A DNA stretch of 64,000 nucleotides from Anabaena sp051781005. Lineage in GTDB: Bacteria > Cyanobacteriota > Cyanobacteriia > Cyanobacteriales > Nostocaceae. A program made the translations under genes and the position numbers. The stretch covers positions 347,397 to 411,396 of the forward strand of contig NZ_JBPWOA010000026.1 in assembly GCF_051781005.1 (NCBI RefSeq), read 5' to 3'. A model generated the notes under the pieces. That model was given only the letters and a program-made list of their open reading frames with translations, ran no database searches and was not told where the DNA came from. Numbering within the stretch: the stretch's first letter is position 1; each line of letters opens with the position of its first letter. Shown piece after piece: positions 27,349 to 35,927 of this stretch.

Positions 27349-28023
27349 CTACTCAACAGATGTCTGGGATTGATTCAAGAGTGTCTGGATAATAATTTCT
27401 GGATCATCAGTTTCAATTGCCAAATCTTGGGCAATTTGCTGACGGAGGTTTTGATCCTCCTGCAACATCACAAACAATTCATCCCAGGTCAGAGTTTGGT
27501 ATTCTTCCTCTAGAAAATTACCATCATCTGCTTCTGTTGATACTACATAGGTGATTGGTGGCGCTGAAGTAATTTGGCTGATAGTATCTGGCCCGTCATA
27601 TTCCCAAATCGGTTCACCTTGATTGCGTGTCAACAACTGCATTCCAATATCATAGGCAAGGTCGCCAATTTCACCAATGTCTAATTCACCTAGCTGTACT
27701 AACCGCGCCGCTAATTCATTATTGGGTGTACGAGATGTTAATAATTTTTCGCTAAACTGTTTTAACCAGTCTAGCCACCGTTGAGTCGTGACGCGATGCT
27801 CAATTTTGTGTAACCATTTTTGCGCCCAAGCCTGGCCTCTAGCTTGATGAACTCCTGCCAAAAGTTCTGTAAACAGAAATTCTAAATCCGTATCACTCAG
27901 CGGTGGTGCTACTTCTTTCTGCACATCTTTTGTGACTGGAATGAAATTTTGTTTGTTAGGAAAGAACGGCTGAAAAAATTTTTTCAGCCACTGAATTAGC
28001 CGCTTGAGCATCTGCTGCACCAT
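27349..28023 (-). CDS. Short paralogue of the TPR-CHAT N-terminal domain
   Basis: Protein of 224 residues of unknown function. Residues 45-140 (DLEFLFTELLAGVHQARGQ ... RWLDWLKQFSEKLL ... ARLVQLGELDIGEIGDLA) align almost without gaps to the N-terminal domain of the 1184-residue protein encoded 185 bases downstream on the same strand. The C-terminal TWDELFVMLQEDQNLRQQIA stretch matches TLDELVVRLEQSTNLVQQLA just before the TPR array of the big protein. It is thus the large protein without TPR and CHAT parts. Both begin with an amphipathic or hydrophobic helix (MLKRLIQWLKKFF; MLRWLLQWLNSFL) that could bind membrane. The pair may hetero-associate through the shared domain. Confidence 0.8.
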   Translation of the reverse strand: MVQQMLKRLIQWLKKFFQPFFPNKQNFIPVTKDVQKEVAPPLSDTDLEFLFTELLAGVHQARGQAWAQKWLHKIEHRVTTQRWLDWLKQFSEKLLTSRTPNNELAARLVQLGELDIGEIGDLAYDIGMQLLTRNQGEPIWEYDGPDTISQITSAPPITYVVSTEADDGNFLEEEYQTLTWDELFVMLQEDQNLRQQIAQDLAIETDDPEIIIQTLLNQSQTSVE

Positions 28024-28253
28024 TGAGTGTTGCTTCTAAAATTTTAGCGATGTGGGGGACAAGCCGCTATCCATTCTCGACTGGAGTCCAGGAACTATAA
28101 ATCACAAAAATTACATTAATTTATTTATGCTAAGTAAATTTCCTGATATTAGTTTTTCTCAAGGGGAAATTGCCATGAGTTGTTAAAATAGTTAAACCCC
28201 GAACTCGACTGGGTGCTACGAATTAACTATCAAGGGCATTGAAATTTCTCTCC

Positions 28254-30689
28254 ATGTCTTACGAACCCCTACACCACAAGTATCGCCCGAAAAGTTTTGC
28301 TGAATTGGTGGGACAAGAAGCGATCGCTACTACCCTCACCAATGCGATTGGCTCATCTAAAATTGCCCCTGCCTATTTATTCACTGGCCCCAGAGGTACA
28401 GGGAAAACTTCTAGCGCCCGAATTTTGGCAAAATCGTTAAATTGTCTTAAAAGTGACAAACCAACTGCTGAACCCTGTGGAGTTTGTGATAGTTGTCAAG
28501 GCATTGCTAAAAGCTATTCCCTCGATGTCATAGAAATCGACGCTGCTAGTAACACTGGTGTCGATAATATCAGAGAATTAATTGAAAAGGCACAATTTGC
28601 CCCTGTGCAGTGTCGGTACAAGGTTTATGTAATTGATGAATGCCTCACAGGAGACTCATTGGTTTTAACCGACGAAGGGCTTGTTCGCATTGATAACCCC
28701 AGTATTAAAGGCAAGAAAGTCCTTAGTTACAATGATTCATCTGGCAAGTGGGAATTCAAAAAAATTGTTCGTTGGTTAGACCAAGGAGAAAAGCAAACCT
28801 TTGTCATCAAAACCACTAACCGCGAAATCAGATGTACAGGTAATCATTTAATCAGAACAGAGCAGGGATGGATACCAGCAAGAGACGTAAAAGAAGGTGT
28901 GAAGATACTATCCCCTGTGAATGTGGATATTCCATACCCGCAATGGACTACAAATTTGGAGAAGGTCGAATCTGTTCACCTCGCTGGAGTTGAGCAAGTC
29001 TATGATATTGAAGTTGAGGATAATCATAACTTTGTAGCTAACGGGCTTCTAGTCCATAACTGCCATATGTTAAGTACCGCAGCATTCAATGCGTTACTGA
29101 AGACATTAGAAGAACCACCTAAGCACATTGTTTTTGTTTTAGCGACAACCGACCCCCAGCGCGTATTACCAACAATTATTTCTCGCTGTCAAAGATTTGA
29201 TTTTAGACGCATTCAGTTAGATGCGATGGTGAAGCATTTAAACCATATTGCTGCTCAAGAAAATATTAATATTTCTGGTGATGCTGTCACCTTAGTAGGA
29301 CAACTTGCTCAGGGAGGCTTGCGAGATGCTGAAAGTTTACTAGATCAATTAGCTTTAGTTGCTGGGGAAGTGACACCAGATCAAGTGTGGGATTTAGTGG
29401 GTTCAGTCAGTGAAAAAGATTTATTGGGTTTGTTAGATGCGATCGCTCAAGATAATTCCGAAATCGTCCTAGACTCTACCAGGCAAATCCTAGATCGCGG
29501 CAGAGAACCCATCATAATTCTCCAAAATTTTGCCGCCTTCTATCGAGATTTACTCATAGCCAAAACAGCCCCAAATCGTCAAGATTTAGTTGCTTGTACT
29601 CAACAAACCTGGACAACACTAATTAACTTTGCCCAAAGGTTAGACATAACCACCATTTTGCGCGGACAGCAACACCTCCGAACCGCAGAAGTCCAACTAA
29701 AAAATACCACCCAGCCCCGTTTGTGGTTAGAAGTCACATTACTCGGCTTATTACCCAGTGCAAATATTCAGCCACAAGCGCCCAGTATTCCTCAGCAAGT
29801 AAATACACCTGCGGTATCTCCAACTTCTTACCAACCAGCTACTCCACCACCAGCCACTTATACCCAACCAAACTATCAATCAGCAGCAGCTACTCCACCA
29901 CCAGCTTATACACAAGTTAATCACAATTCAGCAGCAGCTACTCCACCACCAGCTTATACCCAAGCTAATCACAATTCAGCAGCAGCTACACCACTACCAG
30001 AACCTGTATATGTTACTCCTCCAACAGTGACACATCAAACCGCACCTTTGCAGGAAGTCGCGGCAGGATCAGAGTATGACTTAACTCAAGTTTGGCAACA
30101 GGTACTTGCTAACCTCCAACCACCCTCCAGGAGAGAAATGCTACGTCAAATGAGCCAACTTCTAGACTTTGATGGCGCTTTGGCTCGTATTGCTATTAAA
30201 CAAGCATGGTATGAAAAAGGTAAATCGGATCTGCCTATAATTACAACTGCGTTTCAGCAGACTTTTCAGCGTGAAATCCAAGTCAATCTGGAAAAAGCAA
30301 CTTCATCAGGTTCCACCTCAGCCAGAAAAAATCCTCCCCCGCAAGATTCTACTCGCGTTCAACAGCCACCAACGACACCCAGCTACAACCAACAAATTCA
30401 ACCTCTAACACCAGCACCAGCGCCCCAACCACAACAAACCCCACCACCAGCACCAACAAAAACTGAACCTGTAGCAGCTAACACAGCCCCCGTCCAAACC
30501 CTATCACCCCCGCCAACCCAAGCACCTGTGCCAACTTGGGATAATGAGGAAGTGGCAAATGCGGCTAAAAGTCTGGCAAATTTTTTCTCTGGAGAAATCA
30601 TCCGCTTCACAGATGATACTTTCGATTTATCTGATGCTACACCTTCAACAGAAGTTGAGATATATGAATCAGATTATGATTATGATTAA
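28254..30689 (+). CDS. dnaX: DNA polymerase III tau/gamma subunit with intein
   Basis: Clamp-loader ATPase of the replisome. The open frame starts with TTG at 28239, but MSYEPLHHKYRP from the ATG at 28254 is the conserved start (811 residues with intein, about 671 after splicing). Walker A is GPRGTGKTSSAR, the zinc module is CGVCDSCQGI, and Walker B VIDECHML is split by a 140-residue intein. After the sensor region (LATTDPQRVLPTIISRCQRF) comes domain III, then a long Pro/Thr/Gln/Ala-rich tail with 16-residue tandem repeats, and a C-terminal acidic region. Normal tau function depends on intein removal. The gene points away from the CHAT-paralogue gene. Confidence 0.95.
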   Translation: MSYEPLHHKYRPKSFAELVGQEAIATTLTNAIGSSKIAPAYLFTGPRGTGKTSSARILAKSLNCLKSDKPTAEPCGVCDSCQGIAKSYSLDVIEIDAASNTGVDNIRELIEKAQFAPVQCRYKVYVIDECLTGDSLVLTDEGLVRIDNPSIKGKKVLSYNDSSGKWEFKKIVRWLDQGEKQTFVIKTTNREIRCTGNHLIRTEQGWIPARDVKEGVKILSPVNVDIPYPQWTTNLEKVESVHLAGVEQVYDIEVEDNHNFVANGLLVHNCHMLSTAAFNALLKTLEEPPKHIVFVLATTDPQRVLPTIISRCQRFDFRRIQLDAMVKHLNHIAAQENINISGDAVTLVGQLAQGGLRDAESLLDQLALVAGEVTPDQVWDLVGSVSEKDLLGLLDAIAQDNSEIVLDSTRQILDRGREPIIILQNFAAFYRDLLIAKTAPNRQDLVACTQQTWTTLINFAQRLDITTILRGQQHLRTAEVQLKNTTQPRLWLEVTLLGLLPSANIQPQAPSIPQQVNTPAVSPTSYQPATPPPATYTQPNYQSAAATPPPAYTQVNHNSAAATPPPAYTQANHNSAAATPLPEPVYVTPPTVTHQTAPLQEVAAGSEYDLTQVWQQVLANLQPPSRREMLRQMSQLLDFDGALARIAIKQAWYEKGKSDLPIITTAFQQTFQREIQVNLEKATSSGSTSARKNPPPQDSTRVQQPPTTPSYNQQIQPLTPAPAPQPQQTPPPAPTKTEPVAANTAPVQTLSPPPTQAPVPTWDNEEVANAAKSLANFFSGEIIRFTDDTFDLSDATPSTEVEIYESDYDYD
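28641..29060 (+). other. Mini-intein in DnaX (140 residues)
   Basis: An in-frame protein-splicing element inside Walker B: VIDE, then intein Cys1 (CLTGDSLVL), ending GLLVHN, then extein Cys+1 (CHMLS). Block A is CLTGDSLVLT, block B includes CTGNHLIRTEQGW (the TxxH motif as TGNH), block F is VYDIEVEDNHNFVAN, and block G is VHN followed by Cys. At 140 residues it has no room for a homing endonuclease, so it is a mini-intein. All nucleophiles needed for standard class 1 splicing are intact. Confidence 0.95.
29833..29996 (+). repeat. 48-bp tandem repeats in the dnaX tail
   Basis: Two near-identical 48-base units (29881-29928 and 29929-29976) encode a 16-residue block around AAATPPPAYTQ. A diverged unit precedes them and a partial unit follows. 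This is coding repetition in the flexible Pro-rich linker of tau. Confidence 0.85.
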
Positions 30690-30782
30690 AGGGCAGGCAA
30701 GACTTGTACTGAGCTTGTCGAAGTATGCATAACCCACCGGAGTTAAGTGAATATTTTTTATTACTTTTTGGTTACAAAATAT

Positions 30783-30914
30783 CTCGTTCCTAGTCTCTGA
30801 CTAGGAATGCCATCAGAGAGGCTCTGCCTCTACTGTAACTGATAGCACAGCGTAATATTAGTCATAGAAGGTAGAGCCTTTAGAATTCATTCCCATACAG
30901 AGTATGGGAACGAG
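30783..30914. repeat. Family F repeat, copy 1
   Basis: Begins CTCGTTCCTAGTCTCTGAC and ends CAGAGTATGGGAACGAG, with CTCGTTCC / GGAACGAG as terminal inverted repeats. Inner GGCTCTGCCT and AGGTAGAGCCT arms can pair. It lies just downstream of cphA2; a second copy in the same orientation lies upstream. The rest of the 327-base gap holds a GACTTGTACTGAGCTTGTCG module and no gene. Confidence 0.75.
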
Positions 30915-31016
30915 AATTGAATAAGTTTGAGATAACGTCATTACAACGTTTTCACGTTAAGTTCACAACAATGAGCATTGCGCTTTACCTCTACTGACTC
31001 CTGCTTCAATTTTTGG

Positions 31017-32927
31017 TTACAAAATCGAGCTAATTTCTTTCAAATAAACCCTTGTAAAAGGCTCATCATCACCCAAAGCGTAATCTTCAATTAATCCTTG
31101 ACGGCGAATAGAAACCTCTTGTTCTTTCTTAATCACCTCAATTGAATCATCAAAAATATCTCTGATTAACATCATCTCAGTTTCACTGGGATTATCCAAT
31201 ACGACAATATTACTCCCCTGGTAAAACATCCCATCTTCTTCCAGGATATCTTCTGAGTATTCAACAATGAGTAGGTCAAGTTTGGGATTACGTAACAAAA
31301 TTTGGACATTGCTGTTGTAATCTTTTTGCAATACCTTTTTGGAACGATTGACAAACGTTCCTTGACGACAAACAGCGCCAATTGTCCATTCAGGATGTTG
31401 TGAAAGAATGTGATCAATTGTTTCTTGTAATTCATTGATAGAGATTTGATTAAAAGTGATAATGGGAATTCTGGAATCTCTACCAGATTGAAAAAAGGTT
31501 GACAAAATCTGAGCAGGAACATCAACACTTTCACCCATCGCCGGGTTAAGATGCATTAAAATTCCCGGTGCAGAGTTAATTTCTAAGATAGCAAAGTTAC
31601 CAGTTTTCCAAGATTCAGAAATATCTTCAGCAATGATATCAATTCCCAAACAAGTGAGGCGAAAATATTGGGCTATATCTTGAGCCAAGATGATATTATC
31701 GTGGTGAATTATTTTTGTAGCATCAATACTTGTGCCACCGGCGGACAGATTAGCAACTTTACGCAAATAAACAGTGCGATCGCTCTCAATGATACTATCT
31801 AACCTCAAACCCTGTTCATCTATATACCTTTCGAGCGCCTCATCAATCTCAATCCTACTCATCGGTGAAGTTGGTGTATCCCAACGTTCTGGTTTGCGAT
31901 TTTCCCGTCTAATTAATTCTTTAACAGTTGCGGAACCATCACCCGTAACTGATGCTGGACAGCGTTCTGTAGCGGCAATAAATCTACCATTAACACACAG
32001 TAAGCGAAAATCTTTTCCCCGGATGCTTTTCTCTACAATAATTCGCGTTGGCTGTTCTTCAGGAATCGCTATCAACGCTCTACTATAAGCCGATGCCAAC
32101 TCTCTAGAATTATGCACGTCAGGAGTTACACCAATTCCTTTATGACCTACCACCGGCTTAACAGCAACTGGGTAGCCAATATCTCTTGCTACCTCCACAG
32201 CTTCCTGTTCAGAAAAAACAATTTCGCCCTCTGGAATCGGGAAACCCAATTTGTGTAAAAATTCTTTACAGTCATCCTTGCGAGTAGAAAATTCTGAATC
32301 TATATGACTATCACTATCAAAAGTAGTCGCTACTCCCCGCACCAGTTTTCTACCAAAACCATATTGCATTAATCCCTCTTCCCATAAATAGAAAGCGGGA
32401 ATACCTTGGTTATAAGCCGTTTGGAATAAAGCGTAAACTGTAGGTCCACCGTAAGCAGATAAACGGAATCTATTTTGCAGTTTAATCAACCCTTCCTCAA
32501 ACAAAAATTCCTCATGTTGAGTAATAGTTTCCCACCAATCCCAAACAAAATAAACTACTGCTCTACTTGTCAGTTCATGTAGTGATTGGATGCTAATTCT
32601 GACAAAATCATGCTCAGGCTTGACACTCCAGTGATTGAGATGCAAACCCATATCTAATTTTCCCACTTCGGAAACAACACGCGCAAACAAATCAGCATAG
32701 GAATTATATGTCTGCTTGCCTAAGTGAGAATACATCTTGCTAATATCAAAAACATATTCTTCTATCTTTAGTGGCTCTCCAAATCCAGTTAAAGCAAAAT
32801 CAAAAATTAATGCACTCCTATCTAAATAGGGATTTGGTCCAATGTAATATTTTAAATTAAAAATATCGAAGACATCAGTTTTTCTGGCATTGATGCGGAT
32901 GACATCGCTGCTTTGTGCTTGAATCAT
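31017..32927 (-). CDS. cphA2: CphA2-type cyanophycin synthetase (lacks Mur-ligase ATP site)
   Basis: Protein of 636 residues related to cyanophycin synthetase but shorter than the usual 870-900. The N-terminal domain and the ATP-grasp module (about 210-480: GYPVAVKPVVGHKGIGVT, RGKDFRLLCVNGRFIA, FAILEINSAPGILMHL) are intact. Downstream, where CphA1 has the Mur-ligase P-loop GTNGKTT, this protein reads FNQISINELQ, and the Mur-like region is shrunken. That architecture matches CphA2 of nitrogen-fixing cyanobacteria, reported to join beta-Asp-Arg dipeptides into cyanophycin with one ATP site. It therefore probably recycles dipeptides released by cyanophycinase. The cyanophycinase gene diverges 443 bases upstream. 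Confidence 0.9.
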   Translation of the reverse strand: MIQAQSSDVIRINARKTDVFDIFNLKYYIGPNPYLDRSALIFDFALTGFGEPLKIEEYVFDISKMYSHLGKQTYNSYADLFARVVSEVGKLDMGLHLNHWSVKPEHDFVRISIQSLHELTSRAVVYFVWDWWETITQHEEFLFEEGLIKLQNRFRLSAYGGPTVYALFQTAYNQGIPAFYLWEEGLMQYGFGRKLVRGVATTFDSDSHIDSEFSTRKDDCKEFLHKLGFPIPEGEIVFSEQEAVEVARDIGYPVAVKPVVGHKGIGVTPDVHNSRELASAYSRALIAIPEEQPTRIIVEKSIRGKDFRLLCVNGRFIAATERCPASVTGDGSATVKELIRRENRKPERWDTPTSPMSRIEIDEALERYIDEQGLRLDSIIESDRTVYLRKVANLSAGGTSIDATKIIHHDNIILAQDIAQYFRLTCLGIDIIAEDISESWKTGNFAILEINSAPGILMHLNPAMGESVDVPAQILSTFFQSGRDSRIPIITFNQISINELQETIDHILSQHPEWTIGAVCRQGTFVNRSKKVLQKDYNSNVQILLRNPKLDLLIVEYSEDILEEDGMFYQGSNIVVLDNPSETEMMLIRDIFDDSIEVIKKEQEVSIRRQGLIEDYALGDDEPFTRVYLKEISSIL

Positions 32928-33120
32928 TGATAATCAACCTTTCTCTAAACACCCTGAAATTTAAATTCTGACTTTTTTGTATTTATAGCTAAATTTTAGT
33001 TACACAGAATGATAATTTCAGCTATCTCAGGGCATAATTTTAACCACATCACAGCAGAATTTAGTAGGGATAAAGCACAATGCTCATGAGTCTCAACTTA
33101 AAACTAAATCCTTACCAGAT

Positions 33121-33231
33121 ATCGTTCCCAGTCTCCGACTGAGAATGCTATCACAAGGCTCTGCCTATATCTGTCACAAAAGGAAGGCAGAGCCTTCTAT
33201 AATTCATTCCTATACAGAGTATGGGAACAAG
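33121..33231. repeat. Family F repeat, copy 2
   Basis: ATCGTTCCCAGTCTCCGAC at the left and CAGAGTATGGGAACAAG at the right, closely matching copy 1 at 30783-30914, with the same inner GGCTCTGCCT / AGGCAGAGCC arms. It sits in the 443-base divergent promoter region between cphA2 and cphB. A short GAA trinucleotide run follows at about 33235-33250. No other gene is seen in the gap. Confidence 0.75.
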
Positions 33232-33370
33232 AAAAGAAGAAGAAGAAGAATTTATTTTTCACCTATTACCTTTTCCCTATTCACCGTTATATGTAATCTA
33301 CCAAACGAAAGATTTTATTGTTTTCACATCATGTTTTATTGAAATTAGATAACTCAAACCAGGAGACGTT

Positions 33371-34210
33371 ATGTCTGAGAATCAAAATAAAGGACAATTA
33401 GTAATTATTGGTGGTGCTGAAGAAAAAAATGGAGATGCACCGATTTTACGAGAGTTTGTCCGCCGGGCTGGAGGTGTAAAAGCAAACATTGTAATTATGA
33501 CAGCCGCAACCGAATTACCTAGAGAAGTAGGAGCGAAATATATTGAAGTATTTGAACGTTTAGGAGCTTCAGAAGTTCGTATTATTGATACAGAGACCCG
33601 TGAAGATGCATCCTCATCTACAGCATTAGAAGCAATTCATAGAGCAACAGGTATCTTTTTTACTGGGGGAGACCAAGCGCGGATTACCAGTATTCTCAAA
33701 AACACTGAAATTGATGCAGCCATTCACAAAAAACATTCTGAAGGTGCTGTTGTCGCTGGGACTAGTGCAGGTGCTGCTGTGATGCCAGATAAAATGATTG
33801 TGGAAGGTGACTCCCAAACCAGCGCCAGATTAGAAATTGTGGAAATGGGGCCTGGTCTTGGTTTTCTCCCTGGTGTCGTCATCGATCAGCATTTTTCTGA
33901 ACGCGGACGTTTGGGACGTTTAATTACTGCTTTGGTACAAGAGCCTGTAGTTTTAGGCTTTGGTATTGATGAAAATACTGCAATTGTAGTATCCGATGGG
34001 CAAATAGAAGTCTTTGGTGAGGGTTCAGTCACAATTGTTGATGAATCAGAAGGTACATATAACAATATGGATCAAATCTTGAAAGATGAACCCTTGGCTG
34101 TTTGTGGTGTGAAGCTGCATATTTTGCCCCATGGCCACAAATTTGACTTGAAAACTCGCCAACCTATCCTGGATAATAAAACTTCTGTTTCTGGAAGGAG
34201 CAAGGTGTAA
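33371..34210 (+). CDS. cphB: Cyanophycinase
   Basis: Serine-type exopeptidase of family S51 (279 residues) that cleaves cyanophycin to beta-Asp-Arg dipeptides. The nucleophile elbow GTSAGAAVM and the GGDQARI segment are present, with the DQHFSERGRLGRL region toward the end of the fold. An AGGAG ribosome-binding site lies about seven bases before the ATG. It diverges from cphA2, so breakdown (CphB) and dipeptide re-polymerisation (CphA2) share one control region. No cphA1 gene follows it, unlike the common cphB-cphA1 operon; a CphA1 must be encoded elsewhere for de novo synthesis. Confidence 0.95.
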   Translation: MSENQNKGQLVIIGGAEEKNGDAPILREFVRRAGGVKANIVIMTAATELPREVGAKYIEVFERLGASEVRIIDTETREDASSSTALEAIHRATGIFFTGGDQARITSILKNTEIDAAIHKKHSEGAVVAGTSAGAAVMPDKMIVEGDSQTSARLEIVEMGPGLGFLPGVVIDQHFSERGRLGRLITALVQEPVVLGFGIDENTAIVVSDGQIEVFGEGSVTIVDESEGTYNNMDQILKDEPLAVCGVKLHILPHGHKFDLKTRQPILDNKTSVSGRSKV

Positions 34211-34235
34211 ACCATACTCCTAAATTTTTGTATTT

Positions 34236-35459
34236 TTATTGTTCAGGTAAAAATTTTTCTACACACCTGACAAACATTTCTACACCCATGACTAAAGCGG
34301 TTTCATCAAAGTCAAATCGGGGATGATGATGGGGATAATTTAACTTTTTCTCTGCATTAGCTGAACCTAAAAAGAAATAGCAACCAGGAACTTCTTGCAG
34401 GAAAAATGACATATCTTCACTGCCCATAATTTGGCATTCTGGGATGATACCTAAAGGGGTTTCTACAACTTCTTCGGCTACATTTCGCACTAATTCTGCC
34501 ATCCCGACATCATTAATTACTGGAGGGTAAAGATTGATATATTCTAATTCATAATTTGCACCATGACTTTGGCAAACTCCGGCAATGATTTGCTCAATAC
34601 GTTGTTTAAAGAAGCCTGCTAAATCGGTATTAAAATATCTGACTGAGCCACTCATTCTGGCTGTATCAGCAATCACATTCATTCTAGTGCCTGCGTGGAG
34701 TTCACCTATTGTCACTACGGCTGAATCTAAGGGGTTGACGTTCCGGGCAACAATGGTTTGTAAGGCATTGACGATTTGAGCGGCAACGACGACTGAATCA
34801 ATGGTTTGATGGGGTAATGCTCCATGTCCACCTTTACCTAAAATGGTGCAGTTAAAGAAGTCTACAGCAGCCATAAAACCGCCAGAACGGACTCCTACTT
34901 TACCAACAGAAAGATCATTCCATAGGTGTAAACCGATAATGGCCTCAACATCTGGGTTTTTGAGTACCCCTGCTTCTATCATGGGTTTTGCACCTCCTGG
35001 CCCTTCTTCTGCGGGTTGGAAGATAATTTTCACCGTTCCAGCAAAGTCTTGACGATGGTGATGGAGATAGTATGCTGTTCCCAGTGCGATCGCAGTATGA
35101 CCATCATGTCCACAGGCGTGCATCACCCCATTATGCTGTGAGCAATAAGCAACTTCATTCTCTTCTTGAATTGGTAAAGCATCCATATCAGCACGAATTG
35201 CTAAAACTTTACCATGCTGAGATTTTTCACCTTTGATAATGGCGACAATGCCAGTTTTAGCTACACCTGTTTGATGTTCTATTCCCCATTCTTGCAATTT
35301 TTGGGAAATAAACTCAGATGTTAATTTTTCCTGAAAACCCAATTCTGGCTTTTGATGTATGCGTCGTCTCCATTCTATTAATTGCGGTTGTAATGAGCGA
35401 ATTTGCAACCGTACATTAGCAAGATTTTCAGTAGAAGAATTTGGGATTGTAGAAATCAT
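34236..35459 (-). CDS. M20 family amidohydrolase (HipO / IAA-amino-acid hydrolase-like)
   Basis: Zinc-dependent amidohydrolase of 407 residues. Metal ligands are visible in HACGHDGHTA and in PAEEGPGGAK, and the IGLHLWNDL and IMGSEDMSFF segments complete the family pattern. The dimerisation lid is in the middle. It removes acyl or amino-acid groups from N-acylated amino acids; the natural substrate is unknown. The frame opens with GTG at 35468, but the ATG at 35459 (MISTIPN) is preferred. It converges on cphB. A role in cyanophycin dipeptide hydrolysis is not suggested by sequence, since that step normally uses an isoaspartyl dipeptidase. Confidence 0.9.
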   Translation of the reverse strand: MISTIPNSSTENLANVRLQIRSLQPQLIEWRRRIHQKPELGFQEKLTSEFISQKLQEWGIEHQTGVAKTGIVAIIKGEKSQHGKVLAIRADMDALPIQEENEVAYCSQHNGVMHACGHDGHTAIALGTAYYLHHHRQDFAGTVKIIFQPAEEGPGGAKPMIEAGVLKNPDVEAIIGLHLWNDLSVGKVGVRSGGFMAAVDFFNCTILGKGGHGALPHQTIDSVVVAAQIVNALQTIVARNVNPLDSAVVTIGELHAGTRMNVIADTARMSGSVRYFNTDLAGFFKQRIEQIIAGVCQSHGANYELEYINLYPPVINDVGMAELVRNVAEEVVETPLGIIPECQIMGSEDMSFFLQEVPGCYFFLGSANAEKKLNYPHHHPRFDFDETALVMGVEMFVRCVEKFLPEQ

Positions 35460-35497
35460 TGTGAACACAACTAAATATAAATAGATTTGACTTTAGC

Positions 35498-35635
35498 GTA
35501 AGAATTCAGGAGTCAGGAGTCAGAATGCTTATGAAATGAAGAATAGAGAGAAGTTAAATTTTATCAAAATCATCAAAGTTGACTTAGAAAGCCTTTATTC
35601 TTTTGACTTCTGTATTCTCTATCCTGAATACTTAT
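35498..35635. repeat. Family A element with long conserved core
   Basis: Begins GTAAGAATTCAGGA and ends TCCTGAATACTTAT. The core from AGTCAGAATGCTTATGAAAT to TGTATTCTCTATCC matches, in reverse orientation, the element at 57792-57982. That copy has one extra CTTCGACACACTACG-type module. Confidence 0.75.
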
Positions 35636-35711
35636 CACTTTAGCTTATCTTACTCCATAAGACATATTCCATCTGTCTATAGTCTCAAAACATGAGTTAA
35701 CAGAGGATTTC

Positions 35712-35899
<188 letters not shown>

Positions 35900-35927
35900 G
35901 GAATTTCTTCTTTAAGTCCATAATTAT

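Noticed and set aside
28641..29060. Insertion in dnaX first considered an assembly error or domain fusion
   Set aside because: It begins with Cys, ends His-Asn before Cys and has intein blocks A, B, F and G, so it is an intein.
33145..33342. Plus-strand 65-codon frame between cphA2 and cphB
   Set aside because: It starts in the family F element and runs through a GAA run; no protein-like pattern.
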